64,000 bases of DNA from Thermomicrobiales bacterium (GTDB lineage Bacteria > Chloroflexota > Chloroflexia > Thermomicrobiales > UBA6265). Location of the stretch: assembly GCA_019637585.1 (NCBI GenBank), contig JAHBVL010000004.1:325722-389721 (forward strand). Reading direction: 5' to 3'. The position numbers were made by a program, and so were the translations under genes. How positions within the stretch are numbered: the first letter of the stretch is position 1; each line of letters opens with the position of its first letter. A model generated the notes under the pieces. The model did no database searches, was not told the origin of the DNA, and saw only the letters and a program-made list of their open reading frames with translations. Below, in pieces: positions 25,945-34,927 of this stretch.

Positions 25945-27216
25945 CTAGCCAGTGCTGGCTGACGGCTCGGTTGTCGCTTCGGGGGAAACAATTTGTGCCG
26001 GGTCGGCAATGACCTCCCGGGAATCGGTGGCTGGCCCGAACACGACCTCCACGACGCCATGGTCCTGCATCGCGGCTTCGGAAACTGGGGGGACATCCCG
26101 ATTGCCGGTGGCAATGAGCGCCAGCCGCTGGATGACTTCGTGGGCCCGTCCGTCCCAGATCAGACCCTCGGAGAGTGCGGCCAGCACGCGCGGTTCGCCC
26201 GGGGTGAAGATGATGCCGACGTCATGGACGGCGTGGATGAGGTTCCCTGGTTTGTTGGCCACGGTGAATCGTGAATCGAGCAAGACCGGAATCCGGTCGT
26301 CGATCTCCTGCAAGCGGAGAATCGAGAGAATCTGCGCGCTGACGTAGGGACTGACGACCGTTCCATTGATCAACCCCAGCTGGTACGAGGCCATGTCCAT
26401 GGCGGTCGTCAGGTTCACGGGTCCGGACGATGTGAACTGATCCATGACAAACGACTCGGCGACTGCCGCTTCGCCTGCCGAACTGTCTGCTCCCGGAGTC
26501 GGGGGCCAGAGCGAGGTGGTTGTGGGGTCTACATAAAAGTACGTTTGGGTCATCCCGGACTGGCGCGCGGTTTCGGTGAGCGACTGCCAGTCGGTGAACC
26601 GGAGCAACGCTCTCGCCGAGACATTGCTGGAGTAATCGCCGACGTAGTAGAGAAAATCCCGAACGGTGGCCGTGCCGCCGATATCCGCGGCAGTGAAGTA
26701 GGTGTCGCCATCCTCTCCATCCTGGAAGAGCGCGGGTTCGAGGAGAATCTCCTGATCGAGCGAGATTTCGCCACGTTCGACCCGTTTGAGGATGTCGGCC
26801 ATCACGACGAGTTTGTAGAGACTGGCGGTCACGAAGGGGATCGTCGAGTTGCGGGAGTAGAGGACCTCGCCTTCGGCGTCGAGAATCACGACCCCGAATA
26901 CCCCGTCTTCCTGGTCGATCAGGTTGTCGGCAACGGTCGCGAGATCGGCGGGCCAATCGTCGGTGTACGGAATCGGCGTGTTGGTCGGCTCCGGTGTGAA
27001 GGTCGGCGTTGGTTCCGGGGTTGGTGATCGGCTGATGGATACGGGCGTCTGAATCTCAGGCGTTTCGCCGGAATTCATCGAGATCTCGCCCGGCCCACCG
27101 CTCCCTGCCGTGCCGCAGCCGGCCAGGAGGAGAAGCGCCAGGCAGACCACAGCAAGGGCACTCACCCCGCGGTCCTGCCGGTACGGTTTCTCGTTCGTTC
27201 GATTCAGACGCAGCAT
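25945..27216 (-). CDS. Lipoprotein with class A beta-lactamase-like serine hydrolase domain
   Basis: 423 aa from ATG 27216; the upstream frame to 27333 is unlikely coding. A lipobox (LLLLAGC) at residues 24-30 is followed by a Thr/Pro-rich linker, SPTPEPTPTFTPEPTNTPIP, which tethers the domain to the membrane. The catalytic domain shows SxxK in FVTASLYKLVVMADIL, an SxN element in GDYSSNVSARALLRF, and a KTG-like KPG in RFTVANKPGNLIHAV followed by DVGIIFTPGEP. This is the pattern of PenP-like enzymes and related peptidoglycan-active hydrolases. The KPG in place of KTG/KSG makes classical beta-lactamase activity uncertain. It is followed on the same strand by no close gene. Confidence 0.83.
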   Translation of the reverse strand: MLRLNRTNEKPYRQDRGVSALAVVCLALLLLAGCGTAGSGGPGEISMNSGETPEIQTPVSISRSPTPEPTPTFTPEPTNTPIPYTDDWPADLATVADNLIDQEDGVFGVVILDAEGEVLYSRNSTIPFVTASLYKLVVMADILKRVERGEISLDQEILLEPALFQDGEDGDTYFTAADIGGTATVRDFLYYVGDYSSNVSARALLRFTDWQSLTETARQSGMTQTYFYVDPTTTSLWPPTPGADSSAGEAAVAESFVMDQFTSSGPVNLTTAMDMASYQLGLINGTVVSPYVSAQILSILRLQEIDDRIPVLLDSRFTVANKPGNLIHAVHDVGIIFTPGEPRVLAALSEGLIWDGRAHEVIQRLALIATGNRDVPPVSEAAMQDHGVVEVVFGPATDSREVIADPAQIVSPEATTEPSASTG

Positions 27217-27416
27217 GTGACAAGCAGTGACGGGGAATCGTGCGGAAGCCGTCTTCCGAAACCCGGCGGGGCTCCCTCCAGCTCTCCTCGCAACGCGGGA
27301 GAGCCAAACCTCTGCCAGGGTGATCCTGAACAATCCGGGCCCAAGATTACCACCGGCGCCCGGTCACGTGCGCCCAAAAACATTAAGGTTTCTCTCAGGA
27401 TTTCTGCCCAGCCGAA

Positions 27417-28190
27417 TCATCGGAAATAGGCGTCACAGGCCCGCCCATTGCCGTCCGGGTCGAGATCATCCGCCATCTCCGGATAGAGATTCAGGAAATC
27501 CTGTGCCTGATCCTTGGTGTCGAAGAACGAGCAGACCAGCTCTTCATCCGAGTCGCTGATCGGCGTTTTCGTCCGGTCGATCGGCGCCGTGTCGGGGACA
27601 TCATCGTCTTCGAGGCCGGGATCGAGGCTGACCGACGCGTCGCATGTGGTCCACATGCCGCGGCCCTCTTTGATCGCCCGCCGTTCGGCGTCGTCGAGCC
27701 GTTCCTGATGTTTCAGGTTGGGTGGATAATCCCGCGCAACGGCGTAGCCCTCTTCCACCAGTTGCTCGTTGAGAAAGACGACAGCGTGATCGCTGGTGCC
27801 AGTCACGTACCAGACGTAGCGCAGCAACCGGTCATTGGGGTCGACGGGATTGACATCGCGCTCGACCCAGATCTCATCGGCGCTGAGCAGCAGGCTTTCC
27901 GTTCGGTTGGTCGCCTCGGGACCGTAGCATTCGGGCTGATTACCGTAGGAATAGCTCGTTTCCGGTGTGTCGATACCGATCAAGCGGATCCGGTCATAGT
28001 CCTTGCCCGGTCCGAGGTCGTAGTCCACATCAAAGGTGTCGCCATCGATCACCTTGACGAACTCGACCTGCACGGCCCCCGCCGGGATGACGTCCTTCTC
28101 GGTGTTTCTCTGGGCCGAGGCAGCGACACCCGACGCCAGCGCGACGATGATCAAGAGTGCGGCGAGCGCAGCGCGAAGTGAAGAGTTCAC
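27417..28190 (-). CDS. Secreted thermonuclease (SNase) with C-terminal Excalibur domain
   Basis: 257 aa, GTG start with AGGA five bases upstream. A signal peptide (LAALLIIVALASGVAASAQ) precedes an SNase fold: EFVKVIDGDTFDVDY gives the first calcium-binding Asp, RIRLIGIDTPET the catalytic Arg and Asp, and LLRYVWYV with GYAVARDYPPN the later conserved segments. The C-terminus, ELVCSFFDTKDQAQDFL then DPDGNGRACDAYFR, is an Excalibur calcium-binding motif with two Cys. The protein is probably an extracellular calcium-dependent nuclease. It is divergent from fhs. Confidence 0.9.
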   Translation of the reverse strand: MNSSLRAALAALLIIVALASGVAASAQRNTEKDVIPAGAVQVEFVKVIDGDTFDVDYDLGPGKDYDRIRLIGIDTPETSYSYGNQPECYGPEATNRTESLLLSADEIWVERDVNPVDPNDRLLRYVWYVTGTSDHAVVFLNEQLVEEGYAVARDYPPNLKHQERLDDAERRAIKEGRGMWTTCDASVSLDPGLEDDDVPDTAPIDRTKTPISDSDEELVCSFFDTKDQAQDFLNLYPEMADDLDPDGNGRACDAYFR

Positions 28191-28327
28191 CGGTTCCTAC
28201 CCATTCCTTCGATTGAATGCCAATCTCCTCATGCCCCAAAGCATACCCGCCGCAACGATTCCGGCGTCATGGTTGCTGCCATACTTCCGCGAATGCGTGT
28301 GGGTGATTTTTCGGGCAGGAGACTCTG

Positions 28328-29989
28328 GTGGCGACGATGCGGCCGATCCTCGACGTAGCAGCCGATATTGGGCTCGGTGAAGATGATCTGACTCTCTATG
28401 GTCCCTGGAAAGCCAAGATACGGCTCGACCGTCCGGTGCCAGTGGGTGGGCGAAAGGGGAAGTATGTCGTCGTCACGTCGATTTCCCCGACGCCATTCGG
28501 TGAAGGCAAGACCACAATGGCCATCGGGTTGGCGCAGGGCGCCTGGAAAGCAGGTATTCGCTCTGTCGTTGCCCTGCGCCAACCGTCGCTCGGCCCCTCC
28601 TTCGGCATCAAAGGGGGAGGAGCGGGCGGAGGAATGTCGACGCTCGAACCGGCGAGCGACATTAACATGCATTTCACCGGCGATGCCCACGCCGTCACCG
28701 CCGCGCACAACGCCTGCTCGGCGTTTCTCGACAATCACCTGCATCACGGCAATGCACTCGACATCGACCCGGAGAGCATCATCTGGCGGCGGGTGCTGGA
28801 TATGAACGACCGGGCTCTCCGGTCGATCACCGTCGGTCAGGGAGAGAAGAACGGCCCCAGCAGGCAGAGTGGTTTCGAAATCACCGCGGCCTCCGAGGTC
28901 ATGTCGATCCTCTCCGTCGCATCGTCATGGTCCGATCTGAAGCACCGGTTGTCGTCGATCGTGGTCGGGTTCAGCCGGTCGGGCAAACCGGTCACCGCTG
29001 CGGATCTGCAGATCGGTGGAGGCATGGCCGCGCTGATGCGCAATGCGCTGGAACCGAATCTGGTTCAGACGCAGGACGGCACGCCGGCGCTCGTGCATAG
29101 CGGTCCGTTCGGCAATGTGGCGCTGGGAAACTCCTCGATCATTGCCGATCAGATCGCGCTCCAGCATTCCGACCTGGTGATCACCGAAGCCGGCTTCGGC
29201 AGCGATCTTGGATTCGAGAAGTTCTGCAATGTGAAGTGCCGCATGAGTGGTATTAAACCGGATGCGGCGGTGATCGTCGTTACGATTCGTAGTTTGAAAG
29301 CCCATTCAGGACGATTCGCCGTCAAACCTGGCAGACCACTCGATCCGGGTCTGGAGCGGGAGGACCTGGAAGCGCTCGAACTCGGCCTGCCGAACCTGAT
29401 CAAGCACATCGAGAATGTCCGGTGGTATGGCATTCCCGCCGTCGTGGCCATCAACTCCTGGCCCAACGATACGCACCGCGAAATCGACCGGGTGGCCGAA
29501 GCGGCGCGGTCGGCGGGAGCGGACATGACAGTGGTCGCCGATGTCTTCGATCGCGGCGGTAGCGGCGCGATCGACCTGGCGCTGGCTGTGCTCTCGGCGA
29601 GCGACCAGCCGTCCGGTTTTCATCATCTCTACGATTTGCATGTCCCCGTTCGGGAGAAGATCGAACGCATTGCCGCCACGATGTACGGTGCGGTCGGCGT
29701 CGACTACGAGCCTGAAGCCGCGGCGGCGATCGACCGGTATGAAGCGCTTGGTTTCGGGGCGATGCCCGTCTGCATGGCCAAAACGCAGTACTCCCTTTCG
29801 GGCAACGCAAAGCTCCTGGCTCGCCCAACAGGGTTTCGGTTGACCATCCGCGATGTTCGCCTCTATGCGGGCGCGGGCTATCTCGTGCCGATCGCGGGCG
29901 ACATCATGCTCATGCCCGGTCTGGGCAAACAGCCTTCTGGATTTGGTATCGATCTGCTCCCGGATGGGACCATCGTAGGTATCGGCTGA
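28328..29989 (+). CDS. fhs: Formate--tetrahydrofolate ligase
   Basis: 553 aa, GTG start with AGGAG about five bases upstream; an ATG three codons later is an alternative. The cytoplasmic enzyme makes 10-formyl-THF from formate, THF and ATP. Family motifs are VVVTSISPTPFGEGKTTMAI (P-loop), RQPSLGPSFGIKGGGAGGG, DINMHFTGDAHAV and AHNACSAFLDNH near the N-terminus, and GAMPVCMAKTQYSLSGN and TIRDVRLYAGAGYLVPI near the C-terminus, the last being the THF-site region. Full length. No folD or other one-carbon genes are adjacent. Confidence 0.96.
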   Translation: MATMRPILDVAADIGLGEDDLTLYGPWKAKIRLDRPVPVGGRKGKYVVVTSISPTPFGEGKTTMAIGLAQGAWKAGIRSVVALRQPSLGPSFGIKGGGAGGGMSTLEPASDINMHFTGDAHAVTAAHNACSAFLDNHLHHGNALDIDPESIIWRRVLDMNDRALRSITVGQGEKNGPSRQSGFEITAASEVMSILSVASSWSDLKHRLSSIVVGFSRSGKPVTAADLQIGGGMAALMRNALEPNLVQTQDGTPALVHSGPFGNVALGNSSIIADQIALQHSDLVITEAGFGSDLGFEKFCNVKCRMSGIKPDAAVIVVTIRSLKAHSGRFAVKPGRPLDPGLEREDLEALELGLPNLIKHIENVRWYGIPAVVAINSWPNDTHREIDRVAEAARSAGADMTVVADVFDRGGSGAIDLALAVLSASDQPSGFHHLYDLHVPVREKIERIAATMYGAVGVDYEPEAAAAIDRYEALGFGAMPVCMAKTQYSLSGNAKLLARPTGFRLTIRDVRLYAGAGYLVPIAGDIMLMPGLGKQPSGFGIDLLPDGTIVGIG

Positions 29990-30015
29990 CGCCTGAGCTG
30001 CCATTAGAATTGGGG

Positions 30016-30041
30016 CGACATCACCATCTGGCGTGATGTCG
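30016..30041 (+). terminator. Hairpin between fhs and the DUF1269 gene
   Basis: CGACATCAC and GTGATGTCG form a 9-bp stem with an 8-nt loop, ending just before the AAAAGGAG ribosome-binding site of the DUF1269 gene. It may terminate fhs transcripts or shape the leader of the next gene; no T-run is present. Confidence 0.45.
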
Positions 30042-30063
30042 TTCGAAAAGGAGACAGAACACA

Positions 30064-30558
30064 ATGGCGGCATTGACGGCATGGAAGCTTGACACTGCGG
30101 ATGGCGCAGACAAGCTTCTGGCGGTGCTCAAACAGACCGAGAACGAACAGATTCTCAAGATTCAGGATGGTGCAATCGTCCGCTGGGACGACGGAAAGAA
30201 GAAGCCGAAGACCGAGCAGCTCGTCGGTCTGGTCGGAGCGGGAGCCCTCGGCGGCGCGTTCTGGGGCATGCTCTTTGGTCTGATCTTTTTCGTGCCTCTC
30301 CTGGGTCTGGCCATCGGCGCGGCCATGGGCGCGCTGTCGGGCAAGTTCGCCGACTACGGCATCGATGACAAGTTCATCGACGATGTCAAGACTCAAGTCA
30401 CCCCGGGGACGTCCGCCCTCTTCCTGCTGACCGAGAGCACCGCTCCGGACCGGGTCATCGACGCTGTCAAGGCCGCCGGTCTCGAGCCAAGCCTGATCGC
30501 CAGCAACCTGACCAAAGACCAGGAAGCCTCACTCCGCAACGACTTCGGCGACGAGTAG
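30064..30558 (+). CDS. DUF1269 family membrane protein
   Basis: 164 aa, ATG start after AAAAGGAG. Typical DUF1269 layout: a soluble N-terminal ferredoxin-like part (AWKLDTADGADKLLAVLKQ), a Gly/Ala-rich hydrophobic hairpin (LVGAGALGGAFWGMLFGLIF, LGLAIGAAMGALSG) and a C-terminal soluble part (TSALFLLTESTAPDRVIDAV). The family is common, envelope-associated and of unknown function. It stands alone, followed by a REP-like hairpin that works as a terminator. Confidence 0.88.
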   Translation: MAALTAWKLDTADGADKLLAVLKQTENEQILKIQDGAIVRWDDGKKKPKTEQLVGLVGAGALGGAFWGMLFGLIFFVPLLGLAIGAAMGALSGKFADYGIDDKFIDDVKTQVTPGTSALFLLTESTAPDRVIDAVKAAGLEPSLIASNLTKDQEASLRNDFGDE

Positions 30559-30581
30559 GCACTGGCTTTCCTGATCTGCGC

Positions 30582-30676
30582 TGGGGTTGCGGAGATTGTC
30601 CCTCACCCTGCCCTCTCCCGACCGCGGGAGAGGGTTCTTTTTTGCCCACTTCCCAGTCGGTCTCGGTCGGGATTCG
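30582..30676 (+). repeat. 95-bp direct repeat, copy A (contains a terminator hairpin)
   Basis: Identical to 31182-31276 except for one base (30656), at a distance of exactly 600 bp. Inside, CCCTCTCCCG and CGGGAGAGGG (30611-30633) form a 10-bp stem followed by TTCTTTTTT, a good intrinsic terminator for the DUF1269 gene. Another REP-like palindrome, CCCCTCTCCCG with CGGGAGAGGGG, follows at about 30722-30747. Confidence 0.93.
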
Positions 30677-30790
30677 CAGCGACCTCCCCTCGCCCGCAGT
30701 CGGGAATGGCAGCGATCTTCCCCCCTCTCCCGCGGTCGGGAGAGGGGCCGGGGGTGAGGGATTTCCCCGGCGCAGATCACGAAGCCCCCC

Positions 30791-31159
30791 TCAGCGCTTC
30801 GACCGCGCCTCCGCCACCTCGACGATGCGTCGCACGACTGCGTCGCGATCGAGCACGACGTCTTCGTTTGGAAATCGCAAGACGACGATTCCCTGCTCAT
30901 TCAGCCAGGCCGTTCGCTTCTCGTCGTACGCGGCTCTGTTGTCATGGGATTCGCCATCGAGCTCGACCGCAAGCCGGGCTTCCGCGCAATAGAAGTCGAG
31001 GATGAACGGCCCAGCGGGATGCTGGCGCCGGAACTTGAAACCACTTGCGCCGCGATTGCGGAGTGCTTCCCAGAGTGTTGCTTCAGTGGGGCTTTGACGG
31101 TGGCGAAGGTCGATTGCGGCAGCTTCGGTCTTTGTGGTCGTGCTGCGGATTCGACGCAT
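30791..31159 (-). CDS. DUF559 (very-short-patch-repair-endonuclease-like) protein
   Basis: 122 aa from the ATG at 31159; the longer frame to 31249 merely translates the flanking repeat. SPTEATLWEALRNRGASGFK and FRRQHPAGPFILDFYCAEAR with LAVELDGESHDNRAAYDEKR make up the PD-(D/E)xK-like core of DUF559 (Asp, then Glu-x-Asp in VELDGE), and VVLRFPNEDVV the final strand. These resemble Vsr and type II endonucleases, but activity is not established. The gene sits between two 95-bp direct repeats and opposite to its neighbours, as cargo of a small mobile or repeat-borne cassette would. Confidence 0.87.
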   Translation of the reverse strand: MRRIRSTTTKTEAAAIDLRHRQSPTEATLWEALRNRGASGFKFRRQHPAGPFILDFYCAEARLAVELDGESHDNRAAYDEKRTAWLNEQGIVVLRFPNEDVVLDRDAVVRRIVEVAEARSKR

Positions 31160-31181
31160 CGCGGGTGCTCCTGACCGGCGG

Positions 31182-31276
31182 TGGGGTTGCGGAGATTGTC
31201 CCTCACCCTGCCCTCTCCCGACCGCGGGAGAGGGTTCTTTTTTGCCCACTTCCCACTCGGTCTCGGTCGGGATTCG
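31182..31276 (+). repeat. 95-bp direct repeat, copy B
   Basis: Second copy of the element at 30582-30676, with the same internal hairpin and T-run (31211-31243). The similarity resumes after a short divergent stretch with CCCCTCTCCCG..AGGGAGAGGGG and GGTGAGGGA at about 31288-31325, mirroring the layout after copy A. The DUF559 gene lies between the copies. Confidence 0.93.
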
Positions 31277-31339
31277 GACCAGCTTCCCCCCTCTCCCGTG
31301 AGGGAGAGGGGCCGGGGGTGAGGGAATTCCCCTCGTTCC

Positions 31340-32281
31340 CTAGAACTTCACCTCGCTGTACCCCTTCAATCCCAGCATCTGACGCGCCTCGTCCGGCGTC
31401 GCCACCTCGAGCGAGAGTTCATCGAGAATGCGGACGATCTTCGCCACCTGGTCGCCGTTGCTCTGGGCCAGTTCTCCCCTGTTCAGGTAGATGTTGTCCT
31501 CCATCCCGACCCGCACGTTGCCGCCCATGATCGCCCCCATGGTCACCAGGTTGAACTGGTGCCGGCCCGCACCGAGAATCGACCAGACATAGTCGTTGCC
31601 GAAGAGCCGGTCGGCGGTCCGTTTCATATGCATCAGATCTTCCGGGCTAGGACCGATACCGCCCATGATGCCGAAGATCGTCTGCACGAGAAATGGCGTT
31701 TTGATCAAGCCCTGATCGAGAAAATAGGCCAGATTGTAGAGATGACCCACGTCGTAGCACTCGAACTCGAACCGCGTGCCGTGGACGTCCCCGACTTCCT
31801 TGAGCACCCACTCGATATCGGTGTACGTGTTGCGAAAGATGTAGTTGCGCGACGCTTCGAGGTCCTGCTCTTCCCAGTCGTACCGGTAATCCTTGATCCG
31901 GCTGGCGATGCCGAATCGGCCGAAATTCATCGATCCCATATTGAGCGAGCACATTTCCGGGGAAAGGCGCCGGGCGGCCGCGGTTCGTTCCTCGAGCGTC
32001 ATACCCTGTCCGCCACCGGTCGTGATGTTCACCACCGCCTCGGTGCGCTCCTTGATCTCCGGCAGAAAGAGGGCGTAGGTGTCGGGATCGGGGGTCGGTT
32101 TGCCATTCTCCGGATTCCGGGCATGAAGATGGAGGATCGACGCTCCCGCGTCAGCCGCGGCCACGGCGTCGGTGGCGATCTGTTCCGGCGTCAGCGGAAG
32201 GTAGGGCGACTGCGACGGCACATGCACCGCCCCGGTGACCGCACAGGTGACGATGACTTTTCTGTTCGATTTCCCTGTCAT
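31340..32281 (-). CDS. BKACE-family 3-keto-5-aminohexanoate cleavage-like enzyme
   Basis: 313 aa from ATG 32281 (GAGGA about six bases upstream). PF05853 enzymes cleave beta-keto acids with acetyl-CoA, first described in lysine fermentation, and vary widely in substrate. Visible are KVIVTCAVTGAVHVPSQSP, the zinc-binding ASILHLHARNPENGKPTPD, VNITTGGGQGMTLEER, FECYDVGHLYNLAYFLDQGL and GNVRVGMEDNIYLNRG. Length and order fit the family well. No other lysine-fermentation gene is nearby, so the substrate is unknown. It is divergent from the first LuxR regulator, which may control it. Confidence 0.88.
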   Translation of the reverse strand: MTGKSNRKVIVTCAVTGAVHVPSQSPYLPLTPEQIATDAVAAADAGASILHLHARNPENGKPTPDPDTYALFLPEIKERTEAVVNITTGGGQGMTLEERTAAARRLSPEMCSLNMGSMNFGRFGIASRIKDYRYDWEEQDLEASRNYIFRNTYTDIEWVLKEVGDVHGTRFEFECYDVGHLYNLAYFLDQGLIKTPFLVQTIFGIMGGIGPSPEDLMHMKRTADRLFGNDYVWSILGAGRHQFNLVTMGAIMGGNVRVGMEDNIYLNRGELAQSNGDQVAKIVRILDELSLEVATPDEARQMLGLKGYSEVKF

Positions 32282-32403
32282 GTTCGTCCTCATCTGTATT
32301 GCTGAACTGCCGAAACCGGATGCCCGAAACCCCGAAGCAGCCGATTCATACCATAGTGATATGATGTCAAGGATTACCTTCCCTCTCTTGCTGTGACGAG
32401 CCA
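32282..32403. promoter_or_regulatory. Divergent promoter region, BKACE gene / LuxR regulator
   Basis: A 122-bp gap between divergent genes. The plus strand has TATGAT at 32360-32365, placed to start transcription about 30 bp before the regulator's ATG. The minus strand reads TTGACA at 32370-32365 toward the BKACE gene, but the best -10 (TATGAA) is only 14 bp away. The assignment is by eye. Confidence 0.35.
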
Positions 32404-34800
32404 ATGGCCGCTGGGTCGTTTCTGAATCAGACGACGATGATGGTACCTCCGACGAGTCTTATCGGCCGGGAGGAGCTCATCCGCGACACCGTCCAGTCGG
32501 TCGCGCAAGCCAGAGTGACGACGCTCACGGGGCCCGGCGGCGTGGGAAAAACACGCGTCGCGCTCGATGCGGCGCGGCGCCATCTGGAGATGGGAGCGTG
32601 GCGGGTCGTCGTCATTCCCCTCGCATCGGTCGCCGATTCGTGCCAGGTTGCCCCGGTTCTCGCCCAATGGTTCGGACTCGCCGATGTGGACGAGGCGTCT
32701 CTCCCCGACCGGCTCTCCCATGCCATCAATGGCCAGGAAACACTCGTCGTTCTCGACAATTTCGAACAGGTCCTGCCGCGAGCGATTCTGCTGGCCGATA
32801 TCGTGGCCGCGTGCCCGACGATTCGGTTCCTCGTGACTTCGCGGGTCCGGCTGCGGATTTCGTTCGAACGGGAAATGCCGGTCCCGCCTCTGAGTTTCGA
32901 CCGGGAGAAGGCTGGAAGTGACCACTGCGATGTCGCGCCCGCGGTTCGCCTGTTCGTGGAGCGAGCGTCGCTCGACCTCAATGCGCTGGACTCTGGCGAA
33001 CTGCTGGCGATCGAGCAAATCTGCCACCGGGCCGACGGATTGCCGCTGGCGATCGAGCTCGCCGCGTCCAAAACCAGGCTGCTGGGGCTGAACGAGCTGG
33101 CGCAACGGATGACCACCGCACTGCCGTTGCTTGTCGACGGTCCGCGCGATGCTCCCGAACGCCTGCAAACCATGCACAGTGCGATCAGGTGGTCGTACGA
33201 CCTCCTCGGACCAGAGGAGCAGCACTTCTTCGTCAACCTGAGCGTCTTCTCCGGCGGATTCACGATCGCCAGCGCCGCCGGCATCGCGGCTCAAGGATTG
33301 ACCACCGATGTGATGACGCTGCTGCAATCGCTGCTCGATCACTCGCTGATCGTGCGGATGGCGGACAGTGAGAGTCCGCAGCGCTTCACGCTGCTGGAAA
33401 CACTGCGCGAGTTCGGCCGGGAGCAGCTCCGCTGCGAAGGCAGGGAAGACTCGGTTCATGACCGGCATGCCCAATGGTTTGCCTCGCTTCTGGAGACCGA
33501 CGCCAACCGGGACGTGCATACCTCCCTCTGGCTGGCGACGACTGACGCGCGGGACGAGGGAAATCTGAGAACTGCGTTGAGTTGGATGCTCTCTCGAGGC
33601 GACAAACCGGCGGCCGCGCGGTTGGCGCTCTTACTCACTCCCTTCTGGTGGCGCAACGGATTCTTCAGCAGCGCGCGGGAGAACCTGAACGCGATTCTGG
33701 CGCTGCCAGGATCGCTTCCGCCGGAATTGATGAGTCGCTTGCTCGGAGCCGCGTCGGAGTTCGCAATGCAGCAAAGTGACTTCAAAATCTCCGCGCATCT
33801 GGCCTCCGAAGCGCTGGAGATTGCGCGAGAGATGGGAGACCAGGTTCAGATGCTGCGGCATCTTCGCCGGCTCTGCTGGGCAACCGGCGTCACCGACCAT
33901 GCTGCCGCGATCCCCCTGGTGGAGGAGACGCTGGAGTTGTCGAGGCGGCTTGGCGATATGGAGGCCATCATCCAGACGATCCATCTGCTGCAGTGCATGT
34001 GGGTCTATGCCGGCGACTTCGAGATAGCGCAAGAACTGACCACAGAAGCGGGAACGTTGGTCCGGGCATTTGGCAACGAGACGAACCGGCGAGAGCATCA
34101 GCACATTCAGGGGTCGCTGCGCTTCTTCGCAGGCGATTTCGACGCCTCAGAGCCATTCATCCTCGACGCGCTGGAATGGCGCAGATCGACAGGGAGCCGC
34201 GTTTTCGAGATGCACTGTCTGCGGGACCTCGGCAGAATCGCACTGGAGCGGGGGGATATGCGTGGAGCCGCCGAGCGATTCAGCAGCGCGCTCGATCTGG
34301 CCAACCTGATTGGCTCCCGGCATGGTCTTTCCTACTGTCTCGTCGAGGCCGCGGCCGTGAGCCGCGATGCGGAAACAGCGGCGATGCTGTTCGGTGGCGC
34401 CGAGGCGATGCGAAAGAGCATTTCCCTGGAGAGCATGCCTATTGAGGTGGCGCTGCAGGAGCGAGTCCTCCGGTCGTGTCGCGATTCGCTGGGACCAGCG
34501 CAGTTTGAGGTCATGCGCAGTCTCGGCGGAACCAAACCCCCGTCGGAGCTGGTTCGTTTGGCCCAGAAAGCGCTCGATACGCAGCTCGATGCACCCCGCG
34601 CACCCGATCATGATCTGTCACCGCGCGAGCGGGAAGTCCTGGTGCTCATTTGCCAGGGGAAGAGCGACCGGGAGATCGGCGAAATGTTGTTCATCAGCCG
34701 GCGGACCGCCGCTTCCCACTCCGGGAATATTCTGGCCAAGCTTGGCGTCCACTCCCGGGCCGAAGCAGCCGCCTGGGCCGTCCGCAACGAAGTCGCCTGA
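32404..34800 (+). CDS. LuxR-family regulator with NB-ARC-type ATPase and TPR-like domain
   Basis: 798 aa. Residues about 18-310 form a STAND ATPase: TTLTGPGGVGKTRVALDAA is Walker A, LVVLDNFEQVL Walker B, and RFLVTSRVRLRI and GLPLAIELAASKTRLL the sensor and GLPL motifs. The middle 400 residues are helical repeats of TPR character. The last 65 residues are a LuxR helix-turn-helix (LSPREREVLVLICQGKSDRE, SHSGNILAKLGVHSRAEAAA). Such proteins act as ligand-switched transcription activators. It is followed 127 bp later by a membrane-anchored secreted protein. A second regulator of the same build lies at 39505-42042, also followed by such a protein. Confidence 0.92.
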   Translation: MAAGSFLNQTTMMVPPTSLIGREELIRDTVQSVAQARVTTLTGPGGVGKTRVALDAARRHLEMGAWRVVVIPLASVADSCQVAPVLAQWFGLADVDEASLPDRLSHAINGQETLVVLDNFEQVLPRAILLADIVAACPTIRFLVTSRVRLRISFEREMPVPPLSFDREKAGSDHCDVAPAVRLFVERASLDLNALDSGELLAIEQICHRADGLPLAIELAASKTRLLGLNELAQRMTTALPLLVDGPRDAPERLQTMHSAIRWSYDLLGPEEQHFFVNLSVFSGGFTIASAAGIAAQGLTTDVMTLLQSLLDHSLIVRMADSESPQRFTLLETLREFGREQLRCEGREDSVHDRHAQWFASLLETDANRDVHTSLWLATTDARDEGNLRTALSWMLSRGDKPAAARLALLLTPFWWRNGFFSSARENLNAILALPGSLPPELMSRLLGAASEFAMQQSDFKISAHLASEALEIAREMGDQVQMLRHLRRLCWATGVTDHAAAIPLVEETLELSRRLGDMEAIIQTIHLLQCMWVYAGDFEIAQELTTEAGTLVRAFGNETNRREHQHIQGSLRFFAGDFDASEPFILDALEWRRSTGSRVFEMHCLRDLGRIALERGDMRGAAERFSSALDLANLIGSRHGLSYCLVEAAAVSRDAETAAMLFGGAEAMRKSISLESMPIEVALQERVLRSCRDSLGPAQFEVMRSLGGTKPPSELVRLAQKALDTQLDAPRAPDHDLSPREREVLVLICQGKSDREIGEMLFISRRTAASHSGNILAKLGVHSRAEAAAWAVRNEVA

Positions 34801-34927
34801 CATCCCCTCACCAGGGCGCCTGGACATTTGCACACATTACTGAGCGTGATGCGCACACCTGATTGGGTGCATTGACCGATGTTCGGCACTCGCTCCGTCT
34901 CGCACGATCGAGGTGGAGTGATGCGAT

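Noticed and set aside
31160-31249. Longer N-terminus of the DUF559 protein
   Set aside because: Those codons translate the 95-bp repeat; the family-like sequence begins at the ATG at 31159.
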